From positions 1 to 64,000 of the forward strand of contig NZ_QPIX01000001.1 in assembly GCF_003337715.1 (NCBI RefSeq): a DNA stretch of 64,000 nt, written 5' to 3'. Shown here in pieces: positions 56,901 to 64,000 of this stretch. The translations under genes were made by a program, and so were the position numbers. The notes beneath the pieces are model-generated. The model made no database searches, was not told where the DNA came from, and was given only the letters and a program-made list of their open reading frames with translations. The stretch's first letter is position 1. Each line of letters opens with the position of its first letter. This stretch comes from Ciceribacter lividus. GTDB taxonomy: Bacteria > Pseudomonadota > Alphaproteobacteria > Rhizobiales > Rhizobiaceae.

Positions 56901-56923
56901 GGCTTTCGCGTTCTCTCGTTTCG

Positions 56924-56955
56924 AGGGCGTCGTCCGGCTGGTCGGCGCCCTTTTT
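56924..56955 (+). terminator. Rho-independent terminator after peroxiredoxin
   Basis: 9-bp stem (56924-56932 with 56943-56951, one T-G pair) and a ten-base loop, followed by a run of T residues at 56951-56955. It is 24 bases past the peroxiredoxin stop and before ureE. Confidence 0.8.
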
Positions 56956-57061
56956 GGTGTGTGTCGACAAGATGTGCTATCACTAATTGTGATTACAACT
57001 TCGGTGTTGCCGTTGACGCTCAAATTCTGCATTTTCCCGGGATAGTCAGTTCGGATTAGCC

Positions 57062-57532
57062 ATGCAGCGTATCACGACCTATCTCTCGGCCGGCACATCG
57101 GCCGCTCTTCCCATCGGCACGGTGGTGCTTGCCCATGACGAGCGGCACCTGAGGCGGAAGCTTCTTCATCTCACCGACGGCGACATGGTCATGCTCGACC
57201 TCAAGGAACCGGTCGTCTTCGGCGACGGCGACCGGCTGGTCCTCGACAATGGCGACCAGGTGGAAATCCGGGCGGCGAAGGAGCCTCTCTACGAGATCGT
57301 TCCGCGCGACCCGCTGCATCTGGCGGAACTCGCCTGGCATCTCGGCAACCGGCACATGTCGGCGCAGATTGAGGCGGATCGCATCCTCATCCTGCGCGAC
57401 CGGGTGATCCGGGAGATGATCGAGCTGCTCGGGGCGAGGGTGGTGGAGATCGTCGAGGCGTTCCAGCCGATGCGAGGCGCCTATCACACCCACGGTGACA
57501 ATCACGGCCATGCCCATGGCGGCCGCGAATGA
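57062..57532 (+). CDS. ureE: Urease accessory nickel carrier UreE
   Basis: A 156-residue nickel metallochaperone. The N-terminal peptide-binding domain and the metal-binding domain ([15 protein letters not shown] with the conserved histidine of GNRH) are followed by a His-rich tail, [13 protein letters not shown], which binds Ni ions. Upstream is a 161-base gap including the peroxiredoxin terminator, so ureE begins a new unit. ureF follows after 6 bases. Confidence 0.96.
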   Translation: MQRITTYLSAGTSAALPIGTVVLAHDERHLRRKLLHLTDGDMVMLDLKEPVVFGDGDRLVLDNGDQVEIRAAKEPLYEIVPRDPLHLAELAWHLGNRHMSAQIEADRILILRDRVIREMIELLGARVVEIVEAFQPMRGAYHTHGDNHGHAHGGRE

Positions 57533-57538
57533 GCGCCG

Positions 57539-58210
57539 ATGCGTGAGACCTCCGCAGTGCAGGCCCTGTTGCGGCTCATGGCCTGGCTTTCTCCGGCCTT
57601 CCCGGTGGGCGGCTTTGCCTATTCCGGTGGGCTCGAGGCCGCGGTCCAGTCGGGACACGTGTCGTCGGCCGAGGCGCTGGAGGACTGGCTCGTCACTCTG
57701 CTTCGCTGTGGCAGCCTGCGTAACGACGCGGTCCTGCTCGCCGAGGCCTACCGTTCCGTCGAGGACGATGAGCGCCTGCGGGCGGTGACGGAGCTAGCGG
57801 CGGCGCTCGCCGGATCGGCCGAACGGCATCTCGAAATCTCCCGGCAGGGCGGCGCCTTTCTTGCGGCCGCGAGCGCCTGGCCCGGTGCGGTTCCGGAAGT
57901 GCTCGGCGACGGGACGGCCTATAGCGTCGCCATCGGTGCCGTCGCCGCATCGAACGGCGTCGGCCTTGCAGAGACGCTTTCCGCCTTTCTTCACGCCGCC
58001 GTCTCGCAACTCGTTTCGGCGGCGATCCGTCTCGGCGTCCTCGGGCAGAGCCGGGGCGTCACGCTGCTCTCGCGGATCGAGGACGTCATCGCCGACGAGG
58101 CCGGGAGGGCTGCTTCATCCAGCCTCGACGATCTCGGCAGCGCAACGCTGATCGCCGATCAGATGAGCCTCAGGCATGAGACCCAACATTCGAGGCTGTT
58201 CCTGTCATGA
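57539..58210 (+). CDS. ureF: Urease accessory protein UreF
   Basis: A 223-residue helical protein, with [30 protein letters not shown] (in parts) and [13 protein letters not shown] as in UreF. It forms the UreD-UreF-UreG activation complex that gates GTP hydrolysis during nickel insertion. It overlaps the DUF3995-like gene by four bases (ATGA). Confidence 0.95.
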   Translation: MRETSAVQALLRLMAWLSPAFPVGGFAYSGGLEAAVQSGHVSSAEALEDWLVTLLRCGSLRNDAVLLAEAYRSVEDDERLRAVTELAAALAGSAERHLEISRQGGAFLAAASAWPGAVPEVLGDGTAYSVAIGAVAASNGVGLAETLSAFLHAAVSQLVSAAIRLGVLGQSRGVTLLSRIEDVIADEAGRAASSSLDDLGSATLIADQMSLRHETQHSRLFLS

Positions 58211-58644
58211 CCGCGCTCGCCCTTCTCCTCGCCGTCGTGCTTCTGGCGATCGCGGCGCTGCATCTTGCCTGGGCCGCGGGCTCTACCTTTCCGGCCGCGA
58301 GCGAGCGGGAGCTCGTGCGGATGGTGGTCGGCTTCAAGGGACAGGAACACATGCCGCCGCCGGCGGCCGCCGTGCTGGTTGCGGTCGCGCTCGCCTTCGC
58401 CGCCTATGTTGCGCTGGCCCTTGCCTCCCTGTGCGTCTGGCCGCTCGGGGGCTGGTCGCTCACATCCGCTGGCATGGTCCTTGCTTTCGTCTTTCTTGCC
58501 CGCGGTGTCGCCGCCTATCTGCCCGCGTGGCGGATGCGGGTTCCGCAGCAGCCTTTCGCGAGGCTCGACCGGCGCTACTATGGGCCGCTCTGTCTCGTGA
58601 TCGGCGCGGGCTTCACTCTTCTTGCAACGGGATACACGGGATGA
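58207..58644 (+). CDS. Small membrane protein between ureF and ureG (DUF3995-like)
   Basis: A 145-residue inner-membrane protein with about four hydrophobic segments (about 2-22, 55-78, 83-103 and 123-140). The [10 protein letters not shown] entry and [18 protein letters not shown] loop resemble DUF3995 proteins. It overlaps ureF and ureG by four bases each, so it is made with them. A role in nickel uptake or membrane anchoring is possible, but there is no direct evidence. Confidence 0.75.
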   Translation: MTALALLLAVVLLAIAALHLAWAAGSTFPAASERELVRMVVGFKGQEHMPPPAAAVLVAVALAFAAYVALALASLCVWPLGGWSLTSAGMVLAFVFLARGVAAYLPAWRMRVPQQPFARLDRRYYGPLCLVIGAGFTLLATGYTG

Positions 58645-59252
58645 AATCGGCAAACGGACCCTTGCGCATCGGTATCGGCGGCCCTGTGGGCTCCGGCAAG
58701 ACCGCGCTCACCGAAAAGCTCTGCAAGGCGCTGAGGGGAGACTATTCCGTCGCGGTCGTCACCAACGACATCTATACGCGCGAGGATGCCGATGCGCTCG
58801 TGCGCATGCAGGCGCTCTCCTCCGACCGCGTGGTCGGCGTCGAGACCGGTGGCTGTCCGCATACCGCGATCCGCGAGGATGCGACGATCAACCTGCAGGC
58901 GATCGCCGACCTCAATCGCCGCTTTCCCGATCTCGATGTCGTCTTCATCGAATCGGGCGGCGACAATCTGGCGGCGACATTCTCGCCCGATCTCGCCGAC
59001 CTGACGATCTATGTGATCTCGGTCTGCCAGGGCGAGGAAATCCCGCGCAAGGGCGGACCGGGCATTACCCGCTCGGACCTCCTGGTGATCAACAAGAAGG
59101 ATCTCGCCCCTTACGTCGAGGTCGATCTGGACGTGATGGATCGTGACGCACACCGGATGCGCAACGCCAAGCCTTATGTCTTCTCCGACATGAAGCGAGG
59201 AGCGGGCGTCGAGGATATCGTGCAGTTCATCAAACAAACCGGCGGCCTCTGA
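58641..59252 (+). CDS. ureG: Urease accessory GTPase UreG
   Basis: A 203-residue GTPase that couples GTP hydrolysis to nickel transfer into urease. P-loop GPVGSGKT (14-21), the metal-binding CPH motif in [15 protein letters not shown], switch ESGGDNLAA, and the base-specificity motif NKKDLAPYV are intact. It starts at ATG 58641 within the end of the DUF3995-like gene. It is convergent with the Crp/Fnr gene (31 bases between stops). Confidence 0.97.
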   Translation: MKSANGPLRIGIGGPVGSGKTALTEKLCKALRGDYSVAVVTNDIYTREDADALVRMQALSSDRVVGVETGGCPHTAIREDATINLQAIADLNRRFPDLDVVFIESGGDNLAATFSPDLADLTIYVISVCQGEEIPRKGGPGITRSDLLVINKKDLAPYVEVDLDVMDRDAHRMRNAKPYVFSDMKRGAGVEDIVQFIKQTGGL

Positions 59253-59283
59253 TCGCCGGCTGTCGTGCCCGACAGGTCCCGGT

Positions 59284-59979
59284 TCAGATCTGTTTCAGCG
59301 CGCCGATATCGTTGATCTGGATGATGCGCCCGCGGACCGTCACGCCCGCCCGGCGGAGCGACGAGAAGGCACGCGACAGGGCCTCGGGAGCCAGCCCGAG
59401 CTTGCCGGCGAGCAGGCTCTTCTGGAATGGCAGGCGGATCGAGGCGGAGCTGCCGTCCTCCGGGCAGTTGTCGAGCAGGTAGTGGGCGACGCGCTGCGGC
59501 GCCGTCTGCAGCCGGTCGTTGGCGATGCAGTCCATGCTGCTGCGCAGATGCGCTGACAGGCATTGGATCACGGCCTTCGCCACGTCCTTTTCCTGCTCGG
59601 CGAGTTGCCGCACCTTCTGCAGCTCGAAACGCGCCACCATGACGTTTTCCGCCGCCTGGGCGTTGTAGAGGTAGCGATCACCGCAGGAGAGCAGGCATTC
59701 GGCGAAGGTGTCTCCCGGTCCGCAGATGCGGATGTCGGCCTCCCGACCGTCCCTGTTCAGGCGGTAGAGGCGAATATAGCCGGTGAGGACGCAGTAGAAG
59801 TATTCCGCCACCTCACCTTCGCGGAAGAGGATGTCGCGGGCCTCGAAACTGGTGACGGTCGCAAGGTCGAGCATCCGCGCCATCGATGCAGGGCCGAGTG
59901 GCTCCATGAAGGAACTCTTCAGCAAAATGTTCTTGTCGCGTGTGTTCAGCTTCAATGTCTTGTTCACAGGTATCACCAT
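59284..59979 (-). CDS. Crp/Fnr-family transcriptional regulator
   Basis: A 231-residue regulator: cyclic-nucleotide-like effector domain (about 30-140), a dimer helix, and a C-terminal winged helix (about 165-230). The recognition helix APEALSRAFSSLRRAGV contains E-x-x-S-R, the pattern that recognises TTGAT half-sites in Fnr and FixK. The N-terminal Fe-S Cys cluster of oxygen-sensing Fnr is absent, so sensing could be by NO, heme or another regulator, or constitutive. Start ATG 59979 is probable but the AGGA site is close. A perfect FNR box lies 273 bases upstream, allowing autoregulation. Confidence 0.88.
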   Translation of the reverse strand: MVIPVNKTLKLNTRDKNILLKSSFMEPLGPASMARMLDLATVTSFEARDILFREGEVAEYFYCVLTGYIRLYRLNRDGREADIRICGPGDTFAECLLSCGDRYLYNAQAAENVMVARFELQKVRQLAEQEKDVAKAVIQCLSAHLRSSMDCIANDRLQTAPQRVAHYLLDNCPEDGSSASIRLPFQKSLLAGKLGLAPEALSRAFSSLRRAGVTVRGRIIQINDIGALKQI

Positions 59980-60369
59980 TCCTGCCGACCTTGCGTGGCA
60001 GACGCAGGGCCCGTTGCCGGTTCTTGGGAGATGGTCGTTGATCCGGCTTTGCTGGGAGTCGTCTCGATCCGAACGGCACACGCCATCGGCGGCCTTCGGC
60101 CCTGGTCTTTCCCGTCCGCTCCGCCGTTCCGTGGCCACGGAATACCCGCGGCGCGCGGCCGACCACGCTCACTCCCAAAACCCGGGAAACGACCTACGCT
60201 GCACTCATTCCCCAGTACGAGCCAAGATAAGCAAGGGCGGGAAATGACGATTTGATTTCGATCAATCGTCCTGCAGGCAATTGCGAAAATGCGGCGGTTG
60301 CGCCCTGCTTCTCAACGAAAAAGAGCCGGTTTCCCGGCTCTCTTCCCGTTTGCGGTTGCGCCTCGACCC
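59980..60369. other. Gap between the Crp/Fnr gene and the efflux pump end
   Basis: About 390 bases without a convincing gene. The FNR box (60252-60265) is the only recognisable signal. The interval should hold the Crp/Fnr promoter and a long leader, as well as the end of the efflux-pump transcript. Confidence 0.6.
60252..60265. promoter_or_regulatory. Perfect FNR/FixK-type box
   Basis: TTGAT at 60252-60256 and ATCAA at 60261-60265 are separated by four bases (TTCG), a perfect match to the TTGAT-N4-ATCAA anaerobox. It lies 273 bases upstream of the Crp/Fnr gene and downstream of the efflux-pump stop, so the Crp/Fnr promoter is the natural target. Confidence 0.75.
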
Positions 60370-63300
60370 TCACTCGGCGGCAAGCGGGCGGATCGGCACC
60401 AGCTTGTTTGAATCCGCAGGCGCCGGCGTGCCGCCGGACGAGCGCTTCTCTATGCTGGAGAGGCGTTGTTCGATCGCAGCCAAAGCCTCGTCGTTCTTGC
60501 GGGTGCGCTCGCTGAGCTCTTCGCGACTCAACGTCTCGCTTTCCTCTTCCTTCCTGCCGACGAGGCGGCCGAAGATCCAGCCGAGCAGGCGGGACAGGTC
60601 GTCCATGATCAGGAAGAAGGCGGGTACGACCAGCAGGCTGAGGGCGGTGGAGACGATGATGCCGCCGATCACCGCGGTCGCCATCGGGGCGCGGAACGAA
60701 CCGCCCTCGCCGACGCCCATGGCGGACGGCAACATGCCGGCGGACATGGCGATCGACGTCATGATGATCGGCCGGGCGCGCTTGCGCCCGGCTTCCACCA
60801 TGGCCTCGACGCGGTTCATGCCGCGGTTGCGCATTTCGATCGCGAAGTCCACGAGCAGGATCGCGTTCTTCGTGACGATACCCATCAGCATCAGAATGCC
60901 GATCAGTACGGGCATGGAAAGCGCATTGCCGGTTATGATCAGCGCCACCGCCACGCCGCCGATCGCAAGCGGCAGCGAGAACAGGATGGTGAAGGGCTGG
61001 ATGACATCCTTGAACAGCAAGATCAGCACGGTCAGCACCAGCAATAGGCCGAGCAGCATGGCATTCAGGAAGCTCTGCTGCATCTCATTCTGCACCTTGG
61101 TGTCGCCGCTTTCGGCAAGCCGCACCGTCGGGGGGACTTTCGTCTCCGCGACCGCCTCGCGGAAGGCGGCGGAGGCCGTGTCGAGCGCCACGCTGCGGGG
61201 CAGGTCGGCACCAATGGTGACCACGCGCCGGCGATCGCTGCGCTTGATCGAGCTCACGCCTTCCGAGTAGTCGATGTCGGCGACCGTCGAGAGCGGCACG
61301 GAGGCGCCGGTCGCGGTCTGGATCTTCATCGCGCGGATGGCTGCAAGGTCGCTGCGTAGATCGAGAGAGGCCTGAACGCGGATCGGGATCAGACGGCTGT
61401 CGAGCGAGATCTTCGACAGCGCCGCGGCGGTATCGCCGATCGTTGCGACACGCACCGTCTCAGAAATCTGTTGCGGCGTGATGCCGAGGCGGGCGGCTTC
61501 GTCGTTGAGCGGCCGAATCTGCAGTTCCGGGCGGGGCAGGGCGCCTTCCGCGCTGACATTGGCGAGTTGCGGTACAGTCCGGAGCTTCGCCTCCAACAGC
61601 CCGGTGGCGGCGTTCAATTCCTCCTCGTCCTTGGAGAGGAAATTGAACGAGATGTCGCGCTCGCCGCGGTCATTGAGCTTCAGAACGCGCACGTCGGCGA
61701 TCGGCCGCACCTTCTCGAAGACCTCCTGCTCGATGTCCCATTGCGGGCGTGTGCGGCCTTCGACGGACATCTTGGGAAGATAGGAACCGATGAGCGGAAT
61801 GTTGCCGATGCCCTTGTTCACGAGGGTCTTCAGCAGCGAATGCTCGATCTTTACCAGATTGAGGGTCACCGTGGCGCGGCGCAGTTCGAGTTCGCCCTTC
61901 GGCGAGGCGCCACCGAGCACGAAGACGCTCTCGACCCCGTCGAGGTCCTTCACGGCCTCGTAGATCGCATCGCTCTTGCGCTCGGTTTCGGCAAGCGTGG
62001 CATTCGGCGGCAGCTCCACCGAAAGCACGATCCGTCCGGCGTCCTCCGGTGGCAGGAAACTGCCGGGGACCTGAAACAGCAGCGCCATCGAGGCAATGAG
62101 AAACAGGATGGCTCCGAGCAGCGTCGCATAGCGCGAGTACCAATGGGTGGTCGTGCCGCGAACCAGCCGGGTGTAGCCTTTCATGAAGGCGCTGTCGTTG
62201 TCGGCATGGTCGTCCATCGCGTCTTCGGCCCGCATCAGGTACGCCGCCATCAGCGGCGTAATGAGGCGGGCAACCATCAGCGAGAAGAAGACCGAGAAGG
62301 CGACGGTGAGGCCGAACTGGATGAAGTACTGGCCGGGAATGCCCGGCATGAACGACACCGGCACGAAGACGGCGATGATGGTGAAGGTCGTGGCGATGAC
62401 CGCAAGCCCGATCTCGTCCGCCGCCTCGATCGCCGCCCGGTAGGGCGTCTTGCCGAGCTTGATGTGGCGGGCGATATTCTCGATCTCGACGATCGCGTCA
62501 TCGACGAGGATGCCGGTCGCAAGCGTAAGCGCCAGGAAGCTGACAAGGTTCAGCGAGAACCCCATCATATCCATGATCCAGAAGGTCGGGATCGCCGAAA
62601 GCGGCAGCGCGATCGCCGAGATGAGCGTCGCGCGCCAGTTTCTCAGGAACAGGAAGACGACGATGACGGCGAGGATGGCGCCTTCAAGCAGCGTGTGCAT
62701 TGCCGCTTCGTAGTTGCCGTAGGTGAAGTAAACGGAATCGTTGATGAGTTCGATCTGCACATCCGGGTTTTCCGCCCGGACCTGGTCGAGGCTCTTGGCA
62801 ACCGTCTCCGCGACCGTCACCTCGCTCGCACCCTTGGCACGGAAAACCGCGAAGGTGACGACCGGCGTGCCGTTGAAGCGGGAGAACGACTTTTGTTCCT
62901 CGTAGGTGTCCTCGATCTTGCCGAGGTCGGCGAGGCGCACGAAACGGCCGCCCGAAAGCGCGATCATACGGTTGGAAAGCGTCTCGACATTGCGGCTGTC
63001 GCCAAGCGTGCGGATCGTCTGTTCCGCACCCGCGACCTGTCCGCGGCCGGAGCCGAGATCGAGGTTGGTGCCGCGCAGTTGCCGGTTCACGTCGGCGGCG
63101 GTGATGCCGTAGGCGTTCAGGCGGTCCGGATTGAGTTCGACCCGGATTTCCCGGTCGGCGCCGCCGTAACGGTCCACGCGGCCGATGCCGCTCTGTCCCT
63201 GCAGCGCGCGCTTGATCGTATCGTCGACGAACCAGGAAAGCTCCTCCAGCGTCATGTTGGGCGCGGAGACCGCAAACGTCTGGATCGCCTGACCTTCGAC

Positions 63301-63696
63301 ATCGATCTTCGAGACGATCGGCTCGTCGACGGTTGCCGGCAGATCGCCGCGGATGCGATCGATGGCATCCTTGACATCCTGGACCGCCTGCTCGGTCTGG
63401 ACCTCCATGCGGAACATGACGACTGTCTGAGACTGCCCGTCGGTGACGGTCGATGTGAGCTCGTCGACGCCGGTGATGCTGGCGACGGCGTCCTCGATCT
63501 CCTTCGTCACCTGCGCTTCGAGTTCGGCGGGGGAGGCGCCGCTCTGCGTGACCGTGATTGCCACCAGAGGCACGTCGATGTTGGGGAAGCGTGTGACCGG
63601 CAGCGCATTGAACGACTGCAGGCCGACCACCATCAGCAGGAAGAAGCCGAGCAAAGGTGCGATCGGATTGCGGATGGACCAGGCAGAGAAATTCAT
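60370..63696 (-). CDS. RND efflux pump, AcrB/MexB family
   Basis: An 1108-residue inner-membrane pump with 12 membrane segments and two large periplasmic loops. FPNIDVPLVAITVTQSGASPAELE (in parts) near the N-terminus, the GYMKG/ATFTIIAVFVPVSFMPG-type motif and the proton-relay DD pair in the fourth membrane segment (TGILVDDAIVEIENIARH) are as in HAE-type RND pumps. The start is ATG 63696 (MNFSAWSIRNPIAPLLG). A C-terminal extension with RRE-like charged residues goes beyond the usual end. Downstream of the adaptor gene (13 bases). Substrates unknown. Confidence 0.93.
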   Translation of the reverse strand: MNFSAWSIRNPIAPLLGFFLLMVVGLQSFNALPVTRFPNIDVPLVAITVTQSGASPAELEAQVTKEIEDAVASITGVDELTSTVTDGQSQTVVMFRMEVQTEQAVQDVKDAIDRIRGDLPATVDEPIVSKIDVEGQAIQTFAVSAPNMTLEELSWFVDDTIKRALQGQSGIGRVDRYGGADREIRVELNPDRLNAYGITAADVNRQLRGTNLDLGSGRGQVAGAEQTIRTLGDSRNVETLSNRMIALSGGRFVRLADLGKIEDTYEEQKSFSRFNGTPVVTFAVFRAKGASEVTVAETVAKSLDQVRAENPDVQIELINDSVYFTYGNYEAAMHTLLEGAILAVIVVFLFLRNWRATLISAIALPLSAIPTFWIMDMMGFSLNLVSFLALTLATGILVDDAIVEIENIARHIKLGKTPYRAAIEAADEIGLAVIATTFTIIAVFVPVSFMPGIPGQYFIQFGLTVAFSVFFSLMVARLITPLMAAYLMRAEDAMDDHADNDSAFMKGYTRLVRGTTTHWYSRYATLLGAILFLIASMALLFQVPGSFLPPEDAGRIVLSVELPPNATLAETERKSDAIYEAVKDLDGVESVFVLGGASPKGELELRRATVTLNLVKIEHSLLKTLVNKGIGNIPLIGSYLPKMSVEGRTRPQWDIEQEVFEKVRPIADVRVLKLNDRGERDISFNFLSKDEEELNAATGLLEAKLRTVPQLANVSAEGALPRPELQIRPLNDEAARLGITPQQISETVRVATIGDTAAALSKISLDSRLIPIRVQASLDLRSDLAAIRAMKIQTATGASVPLSTVADIDYSEGVSSIKRSDRRRVVTIGADLPRSVALDTASAAFREAVAETKVPPTVRLAESGDTKVQNEMQQSFLNAMLLGLLLVLTVLILLFKDVIQPFTILFSLPLAIGGVAVALIITGNALSMPVLIGILMLMGIVTKNAILLVDFAIEMRNRGMNRVEAMVEAGRKRARPIIMTSIAMSAGMLPSAMGVGEGGSFRAPMATAVIGGIIVSTALSLLVVPAFFLIMDDLSRLLGWIFGRLVGRKEEESETLSREELSERTRKNDEALAAIEQRLSSIEKRSSGGTPAPADSNKLVPIRPLAAE

Positions 63697-63709
63697 GACG
63701 CCGACCTTC

Positions 63710-64000
63710 TCAATTCGACAATGCCGATTGTTCCTGCACGGGCCTGATGTGGTCGCCGTCACGGACGAAGGCCCCTGCCTTGGCGACCACGGCGTCTCCG
63801 GCCTTCAGGCCCTTGGTGATTGCGATGAAGGCGCCGTCCTGGATGCCGGTTTCGATGCCGACCTGCTTCACCACGCCATCGGCGACGAGACGGGTTGTCG
63901 AGCCTTCTTTGCCGGTAGTGATGGCGGAAACGGGCAGCGCTACGGCTTCGGCCTCGGCGATCACGATCTCGGCGGTCGCAAACATGCCCGCAAGCGCCTT
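63710..64000 (-). CDS. RND periplasmic adaptor subunit (C-terminal part, cut by the window)
   Basis: Only the last 96 codons are inside the window; the 5' part continues beyond base 64000. The visible part has the membrane-fusion-protein C-terminal beta-barrel and membrane-proximal features (AGMFATAEIVI, VALPVSAITTGKEGSTTRLV, VKQVGIETGIQDGAFIAITKGLKAGDAVVAKAGAFVRDGD in parts). It is 13 bases ahead of the pump gene and belongs to the same operon. Confidence 0.88.
   Translation of the reverse strand, partial: KALAGMFATAEIVIAEAEAVALPVSAITTGKEGSTTRLVADGVVKQVGIETGIQDGAFIAITKGLKAGDAVVAKAGAFVRDGDHIRPVQEQSALSN

Overview
The window looks like a chromosomal stretch of a Rhizobiaceae-type alphaproteobacterium (Sinorhizobium/Ensifer, Rhizobium or Shinella-like; genus not resolved). 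The evidence is high GC, an RpoH sigma factor, a CtrA control locus (chpT, ctrA, sciP), an EipA-family envelope protein, a branched-chain amino acid transporter carrying a small extra membrane gene, a urt/ure urea locus, and a short repeat of the kind common between rhizobial genes. No RNA operon, CRISPR array or complete prophage is visible.

Layout. 1-2694: right-hand edge of an accessory element, with a possible IS21-type terminus, an orphan gene, and a large serine recombinase whose reading frame runs into the 3' end of tRNA-Met(CAU). 2869-13510: core and metabolic genes (mnmA, an enolase-superfamily epimerase, a PLP decarboxylase, an HpaR-like MarR regulator, a glyoxalase-fold protein, a ceramide-glucosyltransferase-like enzyme, DedA, ung, an aldehyde dehydrogenase, an EamA transporter). 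13663-23751: purA, a Glu/Pro-rich membrane protein, rpoH, a DUF1127 protein, a small Cys-rich protein, an AraC regulator, an RluD-type pseudouridine synthase, a SpoU methyltransferase and a coiled-coil membrane protein. 23893-28352: envelope and cell-cycle block (eipA, chpT, a divergent receiver, ctrA, fliJ-like, sciP) with candidate CtrA sites and a dense group of GANTC (CcrM) sites. 28748-31455: LuxR-type regulator, orphan DUF2793 protein, cysQ.

31904-37439 is a complete liv operon (livH, livM, livG, livF, a DUF6867-like gene, and the binding protein) ending in a hairpin terminator. 37519-38058 is an AAA ATPase interrupted by a single amber codon. 38166-42468 encodes an NCS1-type transporter fused to a hybrid histidine kinase, with its LuxR-type response regulator. 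42745-43380 is a TerC/YjbE protein.

43965-59252 is a urea import and hydrolysis locus: urtA (behind a hairpin-rich leader), urtB-urtC-urtD, an alpha/beta hydrolase, urtE, then ureD-ureA-ureB, GFA, two LprI-like proteins, a sialyltransferase-like 'urease operon accessory' protein, ureC, a peroxiredoxin on its own unit, ureE, ureF, a DUF3995-like protein and ureG. Imported urea would be hydrolysed by UreABC, matured with nickel by UreDEFG. The transporter-kinase just upstream is a plausible but unproven nitrogen-compound sensor for this locus. 59284-64000: a Crp/Fnr regulator behind a perfect FNR box, then an RND efflux pump (AcrB-like) and the truncated end of its periplasmic adaptor.

The most notable items are the NCS1-kinase fusion beside the urea locus, the structured urtA leader, the extra genes threaded through urt/ure (especially the sialyltransferase-like protein and the hydrolase), the amber-interrupted ATPase, the recombinase/tRNA-Met junction, and the GANTC/CtrA site cluster around ctrA.
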